In this document: positions 45,430 to 55,053 of the stretch, piece by piece
Numbering within the stretch: position 1 is the first letter of the stretch
How the letters are laid out: each line of letters starts with the position of its first letter
NCBI RefSeq assembly: GCF_000745235.1
Contig: NZ_JQNL01000001.1
Location: forward strand, 496,001 to 560,000
Length of the DNA stretch: 64,000 nucleotides
Direction: 5' to 3'
Origin: Luteibacter mycovicinus
Lineage (GTDB): Bacteria > Pseudomonadota > Gammaproteobacteria > Xanthomonadales > Rhodanobacteraceae
Program-made: the position numbers and the translations under genes
Notes under the pieces: generated by a model
What the model saw: the letters and a program-made list of their open reading frames with translations, nothing else
What the model was told of the DNA's origin: nothing
Database searches by the model: none

Positions 45430-47025
45430 TCACACTGGACTCTGCCGATCATTCTCCGCAGCGATCTCCTGCAGATCCAGATCCCGCTCCAGATAATGCA
45501 GCAGATCGTCATGAATCCGCCCCGCCCGATGCAGCTTCAGCAGCTCCACGCGCCCCGCCGCGATCGCCGCCAGGATCACGTCATAATGTGATTCCCTACC
45601 GCCGGTAAAGTCCTGCGGCGCGGCAGCGAACCGCTCAGCGATCGTCGCGCGGTACGTGTACTGCTCCAGCAGACGCGGATGAATCAACGATCCATCCGCG
45701 CCATAGGCACGCGCCTTCACCGCCTCGAGCTGCGCGGCATCGATCAACGCACCTGCCTGCCCTTCGGTCAGATGCGCCATGTCGACATGCACCACACGGT
45801 CCAGGCCGAGCCAGCGAATCACCGGCCCCATCGTGCCGCCCTGCAACACCACGGTGACGAGAATCACCGCGAACGCAGCGGCCAGGGTCAGGTCGCGCCC
45901 GGGCATTTCCTCAGGCAACGACAATGCGATGGCCAGCGTCACCACCCCACGCATCCCCGCCCAGCTCAGCAAAAACGATTCACGTGGCGACGGCGGCGCG
46001 GCTCCACGTCCGATCAGATGTGCGAGCGGCCGACGCAGATAGTCCGTGGCATACACCCAGACAAACCGGGAAAGAATCACGGCGGCCACCACCGCGAGGA
46101 TGGGAAGGCCCAGCGCCTGCAGCGCATCGCCGAGGCCACCCAGCCGCTCCACCACACCGCGCAGCGAGAAGCCGATCAGGATGAAGACCAGCGCCTCAAG
46201 CAGGAAGATCATCACCGCCCAGAAGGTCGTCGCACGGACGCGGATGTTCGCCGAGAACACCTCGTGCTGGTACCAGCCGAAGATGATGCCGGTCGTCACC
46301 ACCGCCATCACGCCGGACACGTGCACGGCCTCACCGCCGATGTAAGCGGCCCATGGCGAGAGGCACGACGCGGTAATGGCGAGAAATACCTGATCCATCC
46401 GGCGCAGCACCAGGACGACGACCGCACCGATCAGCGCACCCACCGCGATGCCACCCAGCGCCAGGCCGGCGAAGCTCATCACCGCGCCCTGAGCGCTGAA
46501 GGCACCGGTCAGGGCGGCGGCCACCGCGAAGCGGAAAAGCACCAGCCCGGTCGCGTCGTTGAGGAGGCTCTCGCCTTCCAGCAACACCATCGGCCGACGC
46601 GGCAGCTTCACCTTGCCCAGCACCGCTTTCGCGGCGACAGCATCCGGCGGCGAAACGACGGCGCCGAGTGCGAAACATGCCGCCCATGGCAGCGACGGCA
46701 ACACCGCATGCACCGTGACACCGACGGCGAAGGTGGTGAACACGACCGCCCCCACCGCCAGCCAGAGGATGCCGCCGAGGTAGCGGCGGAAGTCCGACCA
46801 GACCGTATAGAACGCTCCGTCCATCAGCAGCGGCGGCAGGAAAACGATCAGCACGAGCTCGGGATCGAAGCTCACCGCCGGTATGCCAGGCAGGAAGGCG
46901 ATGCCGATGCCACCGGCCAGCAACGCCGCCGCGGTAGGCAGGCGAAGACGTCGCGCGATGAGCTCGAGCGCGACGATCGCGACCAGAAGGATCAGGACGA
47001 ATTTGAACGTTTCTGTCGATGACAT
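45430..47025 (-). CDS. CPA1-family Na+/H+ antiporter
   Basis: 531 residues with about twelve TM segments of the monovalent cation:proton antiporter-1 family: FLPPLLMDGAFYT, AVVSPPDAVAAKAVL and the conserved GESLLNDATGLVLFRFA, whose ND pair carries transport. The roughly 120-residue C-terminal cytoplasmic tail (LTEGQAGALIDAAQLEAVKA) is likely regulatory. It exchanges Na+/K+ for protons. Its start lies inside the end of the VOC gene. Confidence 0.92.
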   Translation of the reverse strand: MSSTETFKFVLILLVAIVALELIARRLRLPTAAALLAGGIGIAFLPGIPAVSFDPELVLIVFLPPLLMDGAFYTVWSDFRRYLGGILWLAVGAVVFTTFAVGVTVHAVLPSLPWAACFALGAVVSPPDAVAAKAVLGKVKLPRRPMVLLEGESLLNDATGLVLFRFAVAAALTGAFSAQGAVMSFAGLALGGIAVGALIGAVVVLVLRRMDQVFLAITASCLSPWAAYIGGEAVHVSGVMAVVTTGIIFGWYQHEVFSANIRVRATTFWAVMIFLLEALVFILIGFSLRGVVERLGGLGDALQALGLPILAVVAAVILSRFVWVYATDYLRRPLAHLIGRGAAPPSPRESFLLSWAGMRGVVTLAIALSLPEEMPGRDLTLAAAFAVILVTVVLQGGTMGPVIRWLGLDRVVHVDMAHLTEGQAGALIDAAQLEAVKARAYGADGSLIHPRLLEQYTYRATIAERFAAAPQDFTGGRESHYDVILAAIAAGRVELLKLHRAGRIHDDLLHYLERDLDLQEIAAENDRQSPV

Positions 47026-47783
47026 GGTGAGGCCGACGCGGCGGGACGTACCGCTTGCGGCAAGGATAGTCGAGGTGACCGGCCATCGGTCTTGGCCATC
47101 CGCGCGGTCAGCAACCAGCCGTTGGCATCGGCGAAGTGGCCGGTTGGCATCGCGCCTTCCAGCGTGACATGCAGGCCCAGTGCGCCGGGCACGCGACGCA
47201 GGTCGGGGAACCAGCGGCGGTCACGGTCGACGAGGATCAACAGGCCCTCGTGATCGCCCAGAGGGGCGAACAGGTCGGACGACTCGCCGAACGGTGCGAT
47301 GCGGAATCGCGTCACCATGTCCCGCACAAGCGCGGGCACATCGTCCGTGGGCAGGCCCACTTCGCTGACGCAGGCGATCTCCATGCCGTGGAACGGGCCA
47401 TCGACACCGTCCTCATAGGCGTCGTCGAAGGTGTCCGCCAGCGCGTCCCGCGCGATCAGCTCGAGCACCGCGTCATGCGGCCCGGCGAAGTAGACCGAAT
47501 CCGACCGCCAGGCACCGCCCAGCCGGAAACGCTCCTCGTCCATGGGATCCCGCAGCAGCAGGGCTCGCTCGCGCAGCCAGGAAAAGGCGGCTTCGAAGCG
47601 GCGAGGCGATACGTTGAACGCCAGATGGACCGAGCCCGTATCGGCCGTCGCAGGCACGATCTCGAGGGTCGTCCAGCCGACCCGCACGAGCCGCCCTTCG
47701 ACAGGGAGCTGCATGACGTCGCGATAAAAGGCCACACAGGCACCGACATCGACGGAAGGAAGGGTGATCCGGGTGATGCGCAT
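46992..47783 (-). CDS. VOC-family (glyoxalase/bleomycin-resistance fold) protein
   Basis: 263 residues from ATG 47783 (AGGAG upstream), rejecting an earlier in-frame ATG without a site. It has two betaalphabetabetabeta modules: VDVGACVAFYRDVMQLPVEG / VHLAFNVSPRRFEAAFSWL and a second half with DVPALVRDMVTRF. These are metal-dependent lyases, dioxygenases or resistance proteins; the metal ligands are not clear and the substrate is unknown. Its last 34 bases overlap the antiporter gene start, so the two are likely co-translated. Confidence 0.8.
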   Translation of the reverse strand: MRITRITLPSVDVGACVAFYRDVMQLPVEGRLVRVGWTTLEIVPATADTGSVHLAFNVSPRRFEAAFSWLRERALLLRDPMDEERFRLGGAWRSDSVYFAGPHDAVLELIARDALADTFDDAYEDGVDGPFHGMEIACVSEVGLPTDDVPALVRDMVTRFRIAPFGESSDLFAPLGDHEGLLILVDRDRRWFPDLRRVPGALGLHVTLEGAMPTGHFADANGWLLTARMAKTDGRSPRLSLPQAVRPAASASPCHRQKRSNSS

Positions 47784-47891
47784 GGGGGTCTCCTGCGATG
47801 TGCGAGACACCCATTGAACAACCTCAAGCGCGCTCGAGGTCAACCCCCTCCTTTACATGCGGCAGACACATCGTGGGGGTACGCTCCGTCC

Positions 47892-48110
47892 ATGACGAAC
47901 CGCGATGAACTCCGCCAGATGCTCGAACGCCTCGACAGCGAGGTGACCACCGGCTTGCGCGACAACCCCGACCGCGACGCTTTCTGGCCGGAGTTCGCGA
48001 TGCAGTCGAACGCCGTGCTCGAAGCCGCCGGCGACGAGCACTTCGACTGGGTCAGCGCGGAGATTGCCGACATGCTGCACCGGCACGGCATCCCGGCTCC
48101 GGAAGCCTGA
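47892..48110 (+). CDS. Small conserved hypothetical protein
   Basis: 72 residues, acidic and helical (MTNRDELRQMLERLDSEVTT; EIADMLHRHGIPAPEA). The predicted helices and a WPEF/FDWVSAEI core look like a genuine small protein rather than a shadow. No function assigned. It ends 3 bases before the convergent LysR stop. Confidence 0.65.
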   Translation: MTNRDELRQMLERLDSEVTTGLRDNPDRDAFWPEFAMQSNAVLEAAGDEHFDWVSAEIADMLHRHGIPAPEA

Positions 48111-48113
48111 GCT

Positions 48114-49010
48114 TCAGCCAGCGCTCCAGTCCACGTCCTTGAAGGACTCGGCGAGAAAGTCGACCAGTCGACGCACCTTCACCGGCAGGTGCTTGCGCGA
48201 CGGATACACGGCGTGGATGCCGATGACGCCCGCGGCGTGCCCCGGCAACACCTCGTGCAAGCGCCCCGCGCGCACGTCGTGTCCCACGATGAAGTCCGGC
48301 TGCAACGTGATGCCCTGACCGGCCAATGCCGCAATACGGCAGGTATCGCCGTTATTGCTTCGAATCACCGGGCGCACCGTGACGCGCTCTACCGCCCCCT
48401 CGTGCACGAACTGCCAGTCATCCGGCCAGTAGCTGTAGCCGAGTACGGCGTGACGGGCCAGGTCGGCGACACGCCCGGGCGCGCCGTGGGCGGCGAGGTA
48501 AGCGGGAGACGCGCACAGGATCATCCGCGTGGTCCCCAGCGTGCGACTGACCAGGGTCGAGCTGGCCAGCGTGGAGATGCGAACGGCAAGATCGTAGCCT
48601 TCCTCGACCAGATCGACCACGCGATCCGACAACGTGATGTCCAGAGACACCTTGGGATGCGCCTGCGCGAACCGCGCCCACAATGGCGCAAGATGCAGCA
48701 CACCGAAAGTCAGCGGTGCCGTGATGCGAAGCAGGCCACTGGCCTCGCCATGCCGGGCGGTGAGCTCCGACTCCGCCTCGGCGATCCCGGCCAGCAGCTC
48801 GCGCGCCCTTGCGTAGAAAAGACGTCCCTCCTCGCTCAGCGACAGCCGCCGGGTGGTCCGGTGGAGCAACCGCACCTCCAGCCGTTTTTCGAGGTCGGCG
48901 ACATGGCGCGAGATGGCGGCCTTGGTGAAGCCGGTGGCCTGAGCCGCGCCCACGAAGCTCCCGGCATCGACGACCGCCACGAAGCTGCTCATTTCCTGGA
49001 CCTTGTCCAC
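48114..49010 (-). CDS. LysR-family transcriptional regulator
   Basis: 298 residues: HTH (SSFVAVVDAGSFVGAAQATG, TKAAISRHVADLEKRLEVRL) and effector domain (SGLLRITAPLTFGVLHLAPL; EGYDLAVRISTLASSTLVSR), of the subtype common in Gamma/Betaproteobacteria. A GTG at 49010 is taken as start; an ATG six codons later is possible. It is divergent from the DODA-type dioxygenase gene, 126 bases apart, so it may regulate it. Confidence 0.92.
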   Translation of the reverse strand: MDKVQEMSSFVAVVDAGSFVGAAQATGFTKAAISRHVADLEKRLEVRLLHRTTRRLSLSEEGRLFYARARELLAGIAEAESELTARHGEASGLLRITAPLTFGVLHLAPLWARFAQAHPKVSLDITLSDRVVDLVEEGYDLAVRISTLASSTLVSRTLGTTRMILCASPAYLAAHGAPGRVADLARHAVLGYSYWPDDWQFVHEGAVERVTVRPVIRSNNGDTCRIAALAGQGITLQPDFIVGHDVRAGRLHEVLPGHAAGVIGIHAVYPSRKHLPVKVRRLVDFLAESFKDVDWSAG

Positions 49011-49136
49011 GTCCTACCCCGTATGCCGTGACATCCGGAGTGTCTCATAAAGCGCAACACTGGTTCGTTCAAAACGCCGTTTATCCGCGCCGGAGGAACC
49101 AATATCGTGACGATATCCGCAGAGGAACCGCCTGCC

Positions 49137-49919
49137 ATGTCCACCACTCCCGTCATCTTCATCTCCCACGGCGCGCCCACGTTCGCACTCGATCCCGGTC
49201 TGCTCGGGCCCGCACTGCAACGCTTTGGCGCCCGCCTGATCGATATCCGTGCGGTACTCGTCGTCTCGCCCCACTGGCAGGCCCAGGGACTGACCGTGAT
49301 GACCGGAGAGCGGCCGGCCACGTTGCACGACTTCCGCGGTTTCCCCGAGGCGCTGTATCGCCTGCAATACCCGGCTCCGGGCGCGCCCGACGTCGCGAGG
49401 GAGACGGCCCTGCTGCTGCAAGAGGCAGGCTATACGGTGCACGCCGATGCGACGCGCCCGCGGGATCACGGTGCCTGGTCGCCGCTGCGCTTCCTGTTGC
49501 CCGCCGCCACGCTGCCCGTCTTCCAGCTCGCCATGCCGTACGACCTCGACGCTGCCGGTGCGCTCGCGCTGGGTCGTGCGCTGCGTCCCCTGCGCGATCG
49601 CGGCGTGCTGATCGTCGGCTCGGGCAGCCTCACGCATAACCTCTACGACATCCGCATGACGGCAGATGTCGCGCCGTATGCTCAGGCCTTCGCGGACTGG
49701 ACGAGCAAACGCCTCGTCGCGCGCGATGCGGGTGCACTCGAAGACTATCGGCGGATCGCTCCGTCCGCCGAGCGCGCGCATCCGACGGAAGAACATTATC
49801 TGCCCTTGCTCGTGGCTTTCGGCGCCAGCGACGAGGCCGACCGGTTCGAGGTGCTGCACGGCGGAATGACCTACGGCGTGTTGTCGATGGATTCGTATGC
49901 ATGGAGCGCCGTGACGTAA
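49137..49919 (+). CDS. DODA-type extradiol dioxygenase (LigB family)
   Basis: 260 residues from ATG 49137 (GAGGAA upstream), not the GTG at 49107. The family pattern is clear: VIFISHGAPTFALDPG (His ligand), VVSPHWQAQGL (His), RDHGAWSPLRFLLP, and the late HPTEEHYLPLLVA. These zinc/iron enzymes (YgiD/DODA) cleave catechol-like rings such as DOPA. The partner LysR gene supports inducible catabolism or detoxification. Confidence 0.92.
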   Translation: MSTTPVIFISHGAPTFALDPGLLGPALQRFGARLIDIRAVLVVSPHWQAQGLTVMTGERPATLHDFRGFPEALYRLQYPAPGAPDVARETALLLQEAGYTVHADATRPRDHGAWSPLRFLLPAATLPVFQLAMPYDLDAAGALALGRALRPLRDRGVLIVGSGSLTHNLYDIRMTADVAPYAQAFADWTSKRLVARDAGALEDYRRIAPSAERAHPTEEHYLPLLVAFGASDEADRFEVLHGGMTYGVLSMDSYAWSAVT

Positions 49920-50073
49920 CCGGACTGGACACACTCATCGATGTCGGTCGCTTCGTGCGATCGCCGGCAGCGGACGTCTGCATGGCAGCCCGCCCCTGCC
50001 GGAAGTCATGCATTGTTCTGACCGGACCGTTTTGTCAGACTCGATGAACCGTCCCTGAAATAGGCTTCGCCAG

Positions 50074-52059
50074 ATGCGAACCCCGCGCCCTGCCCTCCAC
50101 TCTGTCAGGACCGCGCTGTCGGTCGGCCTGGCGTCCTGCTGTCTGGCTCTGATCGCGGCCCCTGTTGCCGCACAGCAGACGACGCTCACGCCGGAACAGA
50201 AGGCGACCATCGCCAAGCGCATCGAGACCGAGCAGCAACTCGAGGACATCGCCGTCGTCGACCGCAAGGTGATGGTGAAGATGCGCGACGGCAAGCGTAT
50301 GGCGGCGGACGTCTATCGTCCGAAGAACGCGACCGGTAAGGTGCCGACGATCTTCGTCCGTACTCCCTACAACTTCAACTTCTGGGACGTGAAGCTCGGC
50401 GCGCCGCGCGACATGACGCGCCAGCTCGCCGCCGTGAAGCGCGGCTACGCGTACGTCGACATGAACGAGCGTGGCCACTACTTCTCCGAAGGCAATTACG
50501 ACATCCTCGGCGCGCCGCTCAGTGACGGCGTCGACGCCGTGCGCTGGATGACCTCGCAGCCGTGGTCCAACGGCAAGGTCGGCACCACGGGCTGCTCGTC
50601 CACCGCGGAATGGCAGATGGCCGTGGTGGCCGAGAACGAGCCAGGTCTGGCCACGTTCAACGTCCAGGGCTTCGGTGCGGGCGTCGGTCGCGTCGGCCCC
50701 TACTACGAGCAGGGCAACTGGTACCGCGGCGGTGCGGTGCAGATGCTGTTCCAGGCCTGGATCTACGGTGAGCAGAACCAGGTGCGCCCGATGTTCCCGG
50801 CGAACACCTCGCAGGCCGATCTGATCCGTGCATCGAAGGCCTTCGACCTCGACCCGCAGATGCCGCCGGTGGACTGGGACCAGGCGTTCTGGCACCTGCC
50901 GGAAAAAGACATCCTCAAGGCGGTCGACGGCCCGAAGGGCATCTTCGCCGATGTGATGGACGTGCCGACCGGCGGCAACATGATCGCGCGCACGCCCAAC
51001 AGTCCCGCCTGGTACAAGGGCGGTCTGTGGCACGAGAACATGAATATCAACAAGCCGGGCCTGTGGTTCATGAGCTGGTTCGACGTGTCCGTGTCGCCCA
51101 ACCTGGCCGCGTACAACCACGTGCGTGCGACGGCGCCGAAGGAGATCGCGGACGAGCAGTACGCGGTGATCGCGCCGGTGCTGCATTGCGCATTCAGCCG
51201 CGCGACCGAGCACACCATGATCGGCGACCTCGACGTCGGCGATGCGCGCTTCGATTACGACAGCCTGGTCTACGGCTGGTTCGACAAGTTCCTCAAGGGC
51301 GTCGACAGCCCCGTCGTCGATAAGCAGCCCAAGGTCATGTACTACGTCATGGGCGAGAACAAGTGGCACAACGCGACCATGTGGCCGCCGGCGAACGCGA
51401 CCACGCGCGATCTGTTCTTTACCAGCGGCGGCAGGGCCAACACGCTTTACGGCGACGGCAAGCTGGTCACGGCGGCGGGAGGCACCGATCAGCCGGACCA
51501 CTTCCTCTACGATCCGATGAACCCGGTGACGACACTGGGCGGTGGCGGTTGCTGCCAGGGCAATGCCGTGAAGTTCGGCTCGTTCGACCAGAACCCGCAG
51601 CTCACGCGTAACGACATCCTCGTCTACGACTCCGAGCCGTTCAAGGAAGGCACGGAAGTCAGCGGTCCGATCACCGTGACGCTGTATGTGTCGTCCGATG
51701 CGAAAGATACCGACTTCACCTTCAAGGTGATGGACGTCGGCACCGACGGCAAGGCCTTCAACCTGACCGAAAACATCCAGCGCATGCGTTACCGCGAGGG
51801 CTACGACAAGCCGCCGGTGTGGATGAAGGATGGCGAGGTGTACAAGGTGACGTTCCAGCCGATCGACACCAGCAATTTCTTCTATCCGGGACACAAGCTG
51901 CGTGTGGCGATTTCGAGCAGCAACTTCCCGCGCTTCGACCGCAACCTGAATACGGGTGGGAACAACTTCGATGAGACCAGCGGCGTGATCGCGCATAACG
52001 CGGTGCACCACGACGCGGCACACCCGTCGAAGATCACGTTCACGGTCGTGCCGCGGTAA
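50074..52059 (+). CDS. Second secreted CocE/NonD family hydrolase
   Basis: 661 residues with a signal peptide ([20 protein letters not shown]). The alpha/beta-hydrolase half has [26 protein letters not shown] (nucleophile Ser in GCSS rather than the usual G-x-S-Y), MSWFDVSVS (acid) and APVLHCAFS (His). A PepX beta-sandwich C-terminal domain ends the protein. It is a paralogue of the hydrolase at 19008-20957 in family only; overall identity is low by eye. Likely hydrolyses ester or amide substrates outside the cytoplasm. The active-site context differs enough that activity should not be assumed. Confidence 0.88.
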   Translation: MRTPRPALHSVRTALSVGLASCCLALIAAPVAAQQTTLTPEQKATIAKRIETEQQLEDIAVVDRKVMVKMRDGKRMAADVYRPKNATGKVPTIFVRTPYNFNFWDVKLGAPRDMTRQLAAVKRGYAYVDMNERGHYFSEGNYDILGAPLSDGVDAVRWMTSQPWSNGKVGTTGCSSTAEWQMAVVAENEPGLATFNVQGFGAGVGRVGPYYEQGNWYRGGAVQMLFQAWIYGEQNQVRPMFPANTSQADLIRASKAFDLDPQMPPVDWDQAFWHLPEKDILKAVDGPKGIFADVMDVPTGGNMIARTPNSPAWYKGGLWHENMNINKPGLWFMSWFDVSVSPNLAAYNHVRATAPKEIADEQYAVIAPVLHCAFSRATEHTMIGDLDVGDARFDYDSLVYGWFDKFLKGVDSPVVDKQPKVMYYVMGENKWHNATMWPPANATTRDLFFTSGGRANTLYGDGKLVTAAGGTDQPDHFLYDPMNPVTTLGGGGCCQGNAVKFGSFDQNPQLTRNDILVYDSEPFKEGTEVSGPITVTLYVSSDAKDTDFTFKVMDVGTDGKAFNLTENIQRMRYREGYDKPPVWMKDGEVYKVTFQPIDTSNFFYPGHKLRVAISSSNFPRFDRNLNTGGNNFDETSGVIAHNAVHHDAAHPSKITFTVVPR

Positions 52060-52078
52060 TCAGCGTGTCGCGATCCAC

Positions 52079-52147
52079 GTAGGAGCGCGCCTCGCGCGCG
52101 ATGGGGCACGATCGAAACTTCCAGTCGCGCGCGAGGCGCGCTCCTAC
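52079..52147. repeat. REP-like perfect 23-bp inverted repeat
   Basis: Arms beginning GTAGGAGCGCGCCTCGCG and ending GCGCGCTCCTAC are exact complements over 23 bases with a 23-base loop. GTAGGAGCG... elements are a known intergenic repeat type in Pseudomonas and Xanthomonadales. Placed between convergent genes, it may also stop transcription from both sides. Confidence 0.8.
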
Positions 52148-52151
52148 GATT

Positions 52152-52481
52152 TCAGATGGCCTTGCAGGTCGGCGACATCTTTGCTCCGTCGCGCGTCACG
52201 CACTGCGCGAACCCACCGGGCAAGCCATCCACCCGCCGCTCTTCGCGCACCGCGAGCACGAAGCTCCGCAGCGGCTTATCCCCGTCGAACACCGTGTAAT
52301 GACACTGCCCCGAATCGCTCGCTTCGCAGGCGAAACGCGCGCGTCCCATGCGCACCTCCGTTCGGCTGTCCAGGTTCACGTGGCCGTTTTCCTTCGCGGT
52401 CACCACCATGACGCGGTTCTGCGAGTCCGTGCAACCGGCAAGATTCAGAAAGCAGTAAAAAATCGCGAGGAACCATCGCAT
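52152..52481 (-). CDS. Small lipoprotein of unknown function
   Basis: 109 residues from ATG 52481 (AAGGAG upstream). Lipobox FLNLAGC. The mature part has about four further cysteines (FACEASDSGQCHYTVF; AQCVTRDGAKMSPTC) suggesting disulphides. It follows the LytTR regulator gene by 14 bases and is probably part of that operon. Confidence 0.75.
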   Translation of the reverse strand: MRWFLAIFYCFLNLAGCTDSQNRVMVVTAKENGHVNLDSRTEVRMGRARFACEASDSGQCHYTVFDGDKPLRSFVLAVREERRVDGLPGGFAQCVTRDGAKMSPTCKAI

Positions 52482-52495
52482 GACGTTCTCCTTCG

Positions 52496-53263
52496 TCACA
52501 TGGCCCGGAAGATGGCCATGAAGGGCTGACTGACGCTCAGCGTTTCGGGACGACCGCGCAGGCGAAGACAGCCTTTACCGCTGTCGTCTCGCTCTACCGA
52601 TGCTACCTGGCGCAGATTGACGATCGTGGACCGGTGGATTTGCCGGAACGTCCTGGCATCCAGCTGACGCAGCAGGTCGCGGATCGGCCTCGTAAGCAAG
52701 GCATCGCCCTCCGCGGTGGCCACCAGCGTGTATTTGTTGTCCGCGCGGAAATAGATCACGTCGTCGACGAGAATCAGACGCGTGGCCTTCCCCGCTCCCG
52801 CCGTGATCCAGGTCAGCGGTTCGTCGGTGGGCTCATCGAAACGGCCGATCAGATCCTTCGCCAGGTCGCCCGTACGGCGTGAATGACGCTCCGCTTCGGC
52901 GAGCCGGCTGCGCAGGCGTCTCACGGTCTGCACCAGTCGATCCGCCACCACCGGCTTCAACAGGTAATCGACCGCGCCACGTTCGAAGGCATCGACGGCA
53001 TACTGGTCATACGCGGTCACGAACACGACGAGCGTCGTCGGGCTGGCATCCGCCGCCGCCGCGGCGACTTCCATACCGGTAAGACCCGGCATACGGATAT
53101 CGAGAAAAGCGACGTCGGGACGGTGCGTCGCGATGGCATCCAGCGCTTCGCCGCCATCTTCGCAGACCGCCACGATGTCCAGATCCGGCCATGCCTGTGC
53201 CAGTTCACGCTGGAGCGCGGCGGCGAGCAGCTTCTCGTCTTCGGCCACGATGCATTTAGGCAC
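52496..53263 (-). CDS. LytTR-family response regulator
   Basis: 255 residues. Receiver domain (1-120) with FLDIRMPGLTGME (phospho-Asp) and LLKPV. LytTR DNA-binding domain at the C-terminus (VDDVIYFRADNKYTLVATAE; TRPIRDLLRQLDARTFRQIH; VASVERDDSGKGCLRLRGR). It starts 8 bases inside the end of the kinase gene. LytTR proteins bind direct repeats upstream of target genes. Confidence 0.95.
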   Translation of the reverse strand: MPKCIVAEDEKLLAAALQRELAQAWPDLDIVAVCEDGGEALDAIATHRPDVAFLDIRMPGLTGMEVAAAAADASPTTLVVFVTAYDQYAVDAFERGAVDYLLKPVVADRLVQTVRRLRSRLAEAERHSRRTGDLAKDLIGRFDEPTDEPLTWITAGAGKATRLILVDDVIYFRADNKYTLVATAEGDALLTRPIRDLLRQLDARTFRQIHRSTIVNLRQVASVERDDSGKGCLRLRGRPETLSVSQPFMAIFRAM

Positions 53264-54509
53264 GGTCGTTCACTCCCCGGGCCGGCAGCATGATGGTCGC
53301 CGCGACGCCGTGCGGAAAATTGTTGCCGATAGCGAACGTGGCCAGGGCACCGTAGGTCAGGCGCAGTCGTTCACGCAGATTCTTCAGGCCGATACCGGTG
53401 CCCGAGCCCTCGCTGCGGAAGCCGACGCCATCGTCGGCCACGGTGAGCGACAGCGAGGGACCATCCAGCGTCGCGCGGATCCAGATGCCGCCGCCACCAG
53501 GCTTCGGCTCGAGCCCGTGCTTGATCGCGTTTTCCACCAGCGTCTGCAGCATCATCGACGGCATCGGCGTATCCGCGATAGGTGCCGGGACATCGACATG
53601 CACGGTGAGGCGCTCGCCCATGCGCAGCTTCATGATCTCCAGCCACGCCGTGGAACGTTCGAGCTCCTGCGCCAGCGTCGAGAGCGAACCATCGGTGCGC
53701 GGAAGCGAGCGACGCAGGTAATCGATGAGATGGCCCAGCATGCGATCGGCGCGCGCCGGGTCGGTACGGACGAGTTCCTGGGCACTGGCCAACGTGTTGT
53801 AGAGGAAGTGCGGTTCGACCTGTGCCTGCAGCAATCCCAGCTGCGCCGCGGTCAGTTCCTTTTCCATCGTGGTCTGGCGCACGTCGGCGCGTTCCCGGTT
53901 ACGACGTTCGGCCAGGCGCTGGGTCAAGGCGCGCACCAGGGTTTCCACGTACTCGAGCGAGGCGCCACGGTCGGGGTTGAACCAGTCGCTCCAGGCACCG
54001 GCATCCGGCTCACAGACGAACATGACGCTGCATGATCCGTCGGCGGGCGTGATGGTCGCCGAGATGCGCGTCTGGACGTCCATCGGCAGCCGGGGCATCT
54101 GGCGCCCACGAAGACGTGGCCGCTCGTGCTCCGGTCCGCGAATGACGGCGCGCACCTGCAGGCCGCCGCGGGCCGCCGCGACCTCGTGGACGTCAGGCAG
54201 ATCGCGCATAACGCTCTCGACGAGGGCGTAGGCTTCGTCGGCGGGATGAGGCACCTCGACACGACGGCGCTGACGGTTCGACAACGTCTCCGCATCGATA
54301 CGGCCGGCGATGGTCCGCACGCGGTAGAGATGCGTGACGCCCCTTCCGAGTGCGATCAGCAGACCGACGAACCACAGAAAGGTAAAGATCCACGGCAGCT
54401 CGCCATGGTTCCAGCCAAGCGCGTTCCAGACCACGAGCATGACGCACCATGCGGCGACCCACGCCACCGCGATGCGCCCCAGAAATCTGACACTCCTGCC
54501 CCATGCCAT
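53256..54509 (-). CDS. LytS-type sensor histidine kinase
   Basis: 417 residues from ATG 54509 with two N-terminal TM segments (GRIAVAWVAAWCVMLVVWNA; WIFTFLWFVGLLIALGRG) and no large periplasmic domain. The kinase core is of the His_kinase (LytS/YehU) type: phospho-His in LQAQVEPHFLYNTLASAQEL, ATPase N-box LVENAIKHGLEP and G-box GTGIGLKNLRERL. It pairs with the LytTR regulator. The middle region (about 130-210) is a cytoplasmic sensor of unknown ligand. Confidence 0.93.
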   Translation of the reverse strand: MAWGRSVRFLGRIAVAWVAAWCVMLVVWNALGWNHGELPWIFTFLWFVGLLIALGRGVTHLYRVRTIAGRIDAETLSNRQRRRVEVPHPADEAYALVESVMRDLPDVHEVAAARGGLQVRAVIRGPEHERPRLRGRQMPRLPMDVQTRISATITPADGSCSVMFVCEPDAGAWSDWFNPDRGASLEYVETLVRALTQRLAERRNRERADVRQTTMEKELTAAQLGLLQAQVEPHFLYNTLASAQELVRTDPARADRMLGHLIDYLRRSLPRTDGSLSTLAQELERSTAWLEIMKLRMGERLTVHVDVPAPIADTPMPSMMLQTLVENAIKHGLEPKPGGGGIWIRATLDGPSLSLTVADDGVGFRSEGSGTGIGLKNLRERLRLTYGALATFAIGNNFPHGVAATIMLPARGVNDRA

Positions 54510-54711
54510 CACAGCCACCCGCGTCCTGAAAGTGCGGCGAGCATACGACGGCCCCGGCGCCCGATGAGGGCCGATCCGACGAAACCGGCCATGGGCCGAC
54601 GAAACCCCGTTCCCGCGCCGCAGCATGACCTTGGCTGCGCGATGGGCCATGCTCGGGAAACGGCCCGGCGGTGGGGATCGCCGGCCAAGACAATGACAAA
54701 GGGGTTAACGC

Positions 54712-55053
54712 ATGGCTTTGTTGCTCGTCGTTTTCGCTGTCGCTGTTCTCGCCATTTTTCTCGGCATCAACATGCTGCCGAAGAATCACCCCGCCAACTG
54801 GCTGCTAGGCATTGTCGGAGGCGCCTGCCTCGTCCTTGCCTGGTACGCCATCTTCCGTCCGATGCTCATCGCATCCGGCGGTGGCGACCCCTCGCTCGTC
54901 GCGGTCGGACTCACCGCCGCGGGCATCGTTTCCTGCGTGCTTGGCCTGGTGTGTCTGGGCGTATGCGTGTGGCGCGACCCGGCACGCTTCTGGGTGCTGT
55001 CCATCGTTTTCATCGGTGTCATCGGCGCCACGCAGGTCACTGCGCTGGCGTGA
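54712..55053 (+). CDS. Small membrane protein, four TM segments
   Basis: 113 residues, almost wholly hydrophobic (VVFAVAVLAIFLGINML; LGIVGGACLVLAWYAIF; VGLTAAGIVSCVLGLVCLGV; FWVLSIVFIGVIGATQV). Start ATG with AAAGGGG upstream. No family recognised. Its stop abuts the convergent LD-carboxypeptidase stop. Confidence 0.8.
   Translation: MALLLVVFAVAVLAIFLGINMLPKNHPANWLLGIVGGACLVLAWYAIFRPMLIASGGGDPSLVAVGLTAAGIVSCVLGLVCLGVCVWRDPARFWVLSIVFIGVIGATQVTALA

Noticed and set aside
50035..52023. 662-codon minus-strand frame opposite the second CocE hydrolase.
   Set aside because: Antisense to a secreted hydrolase with clear motifs; no domain seen.
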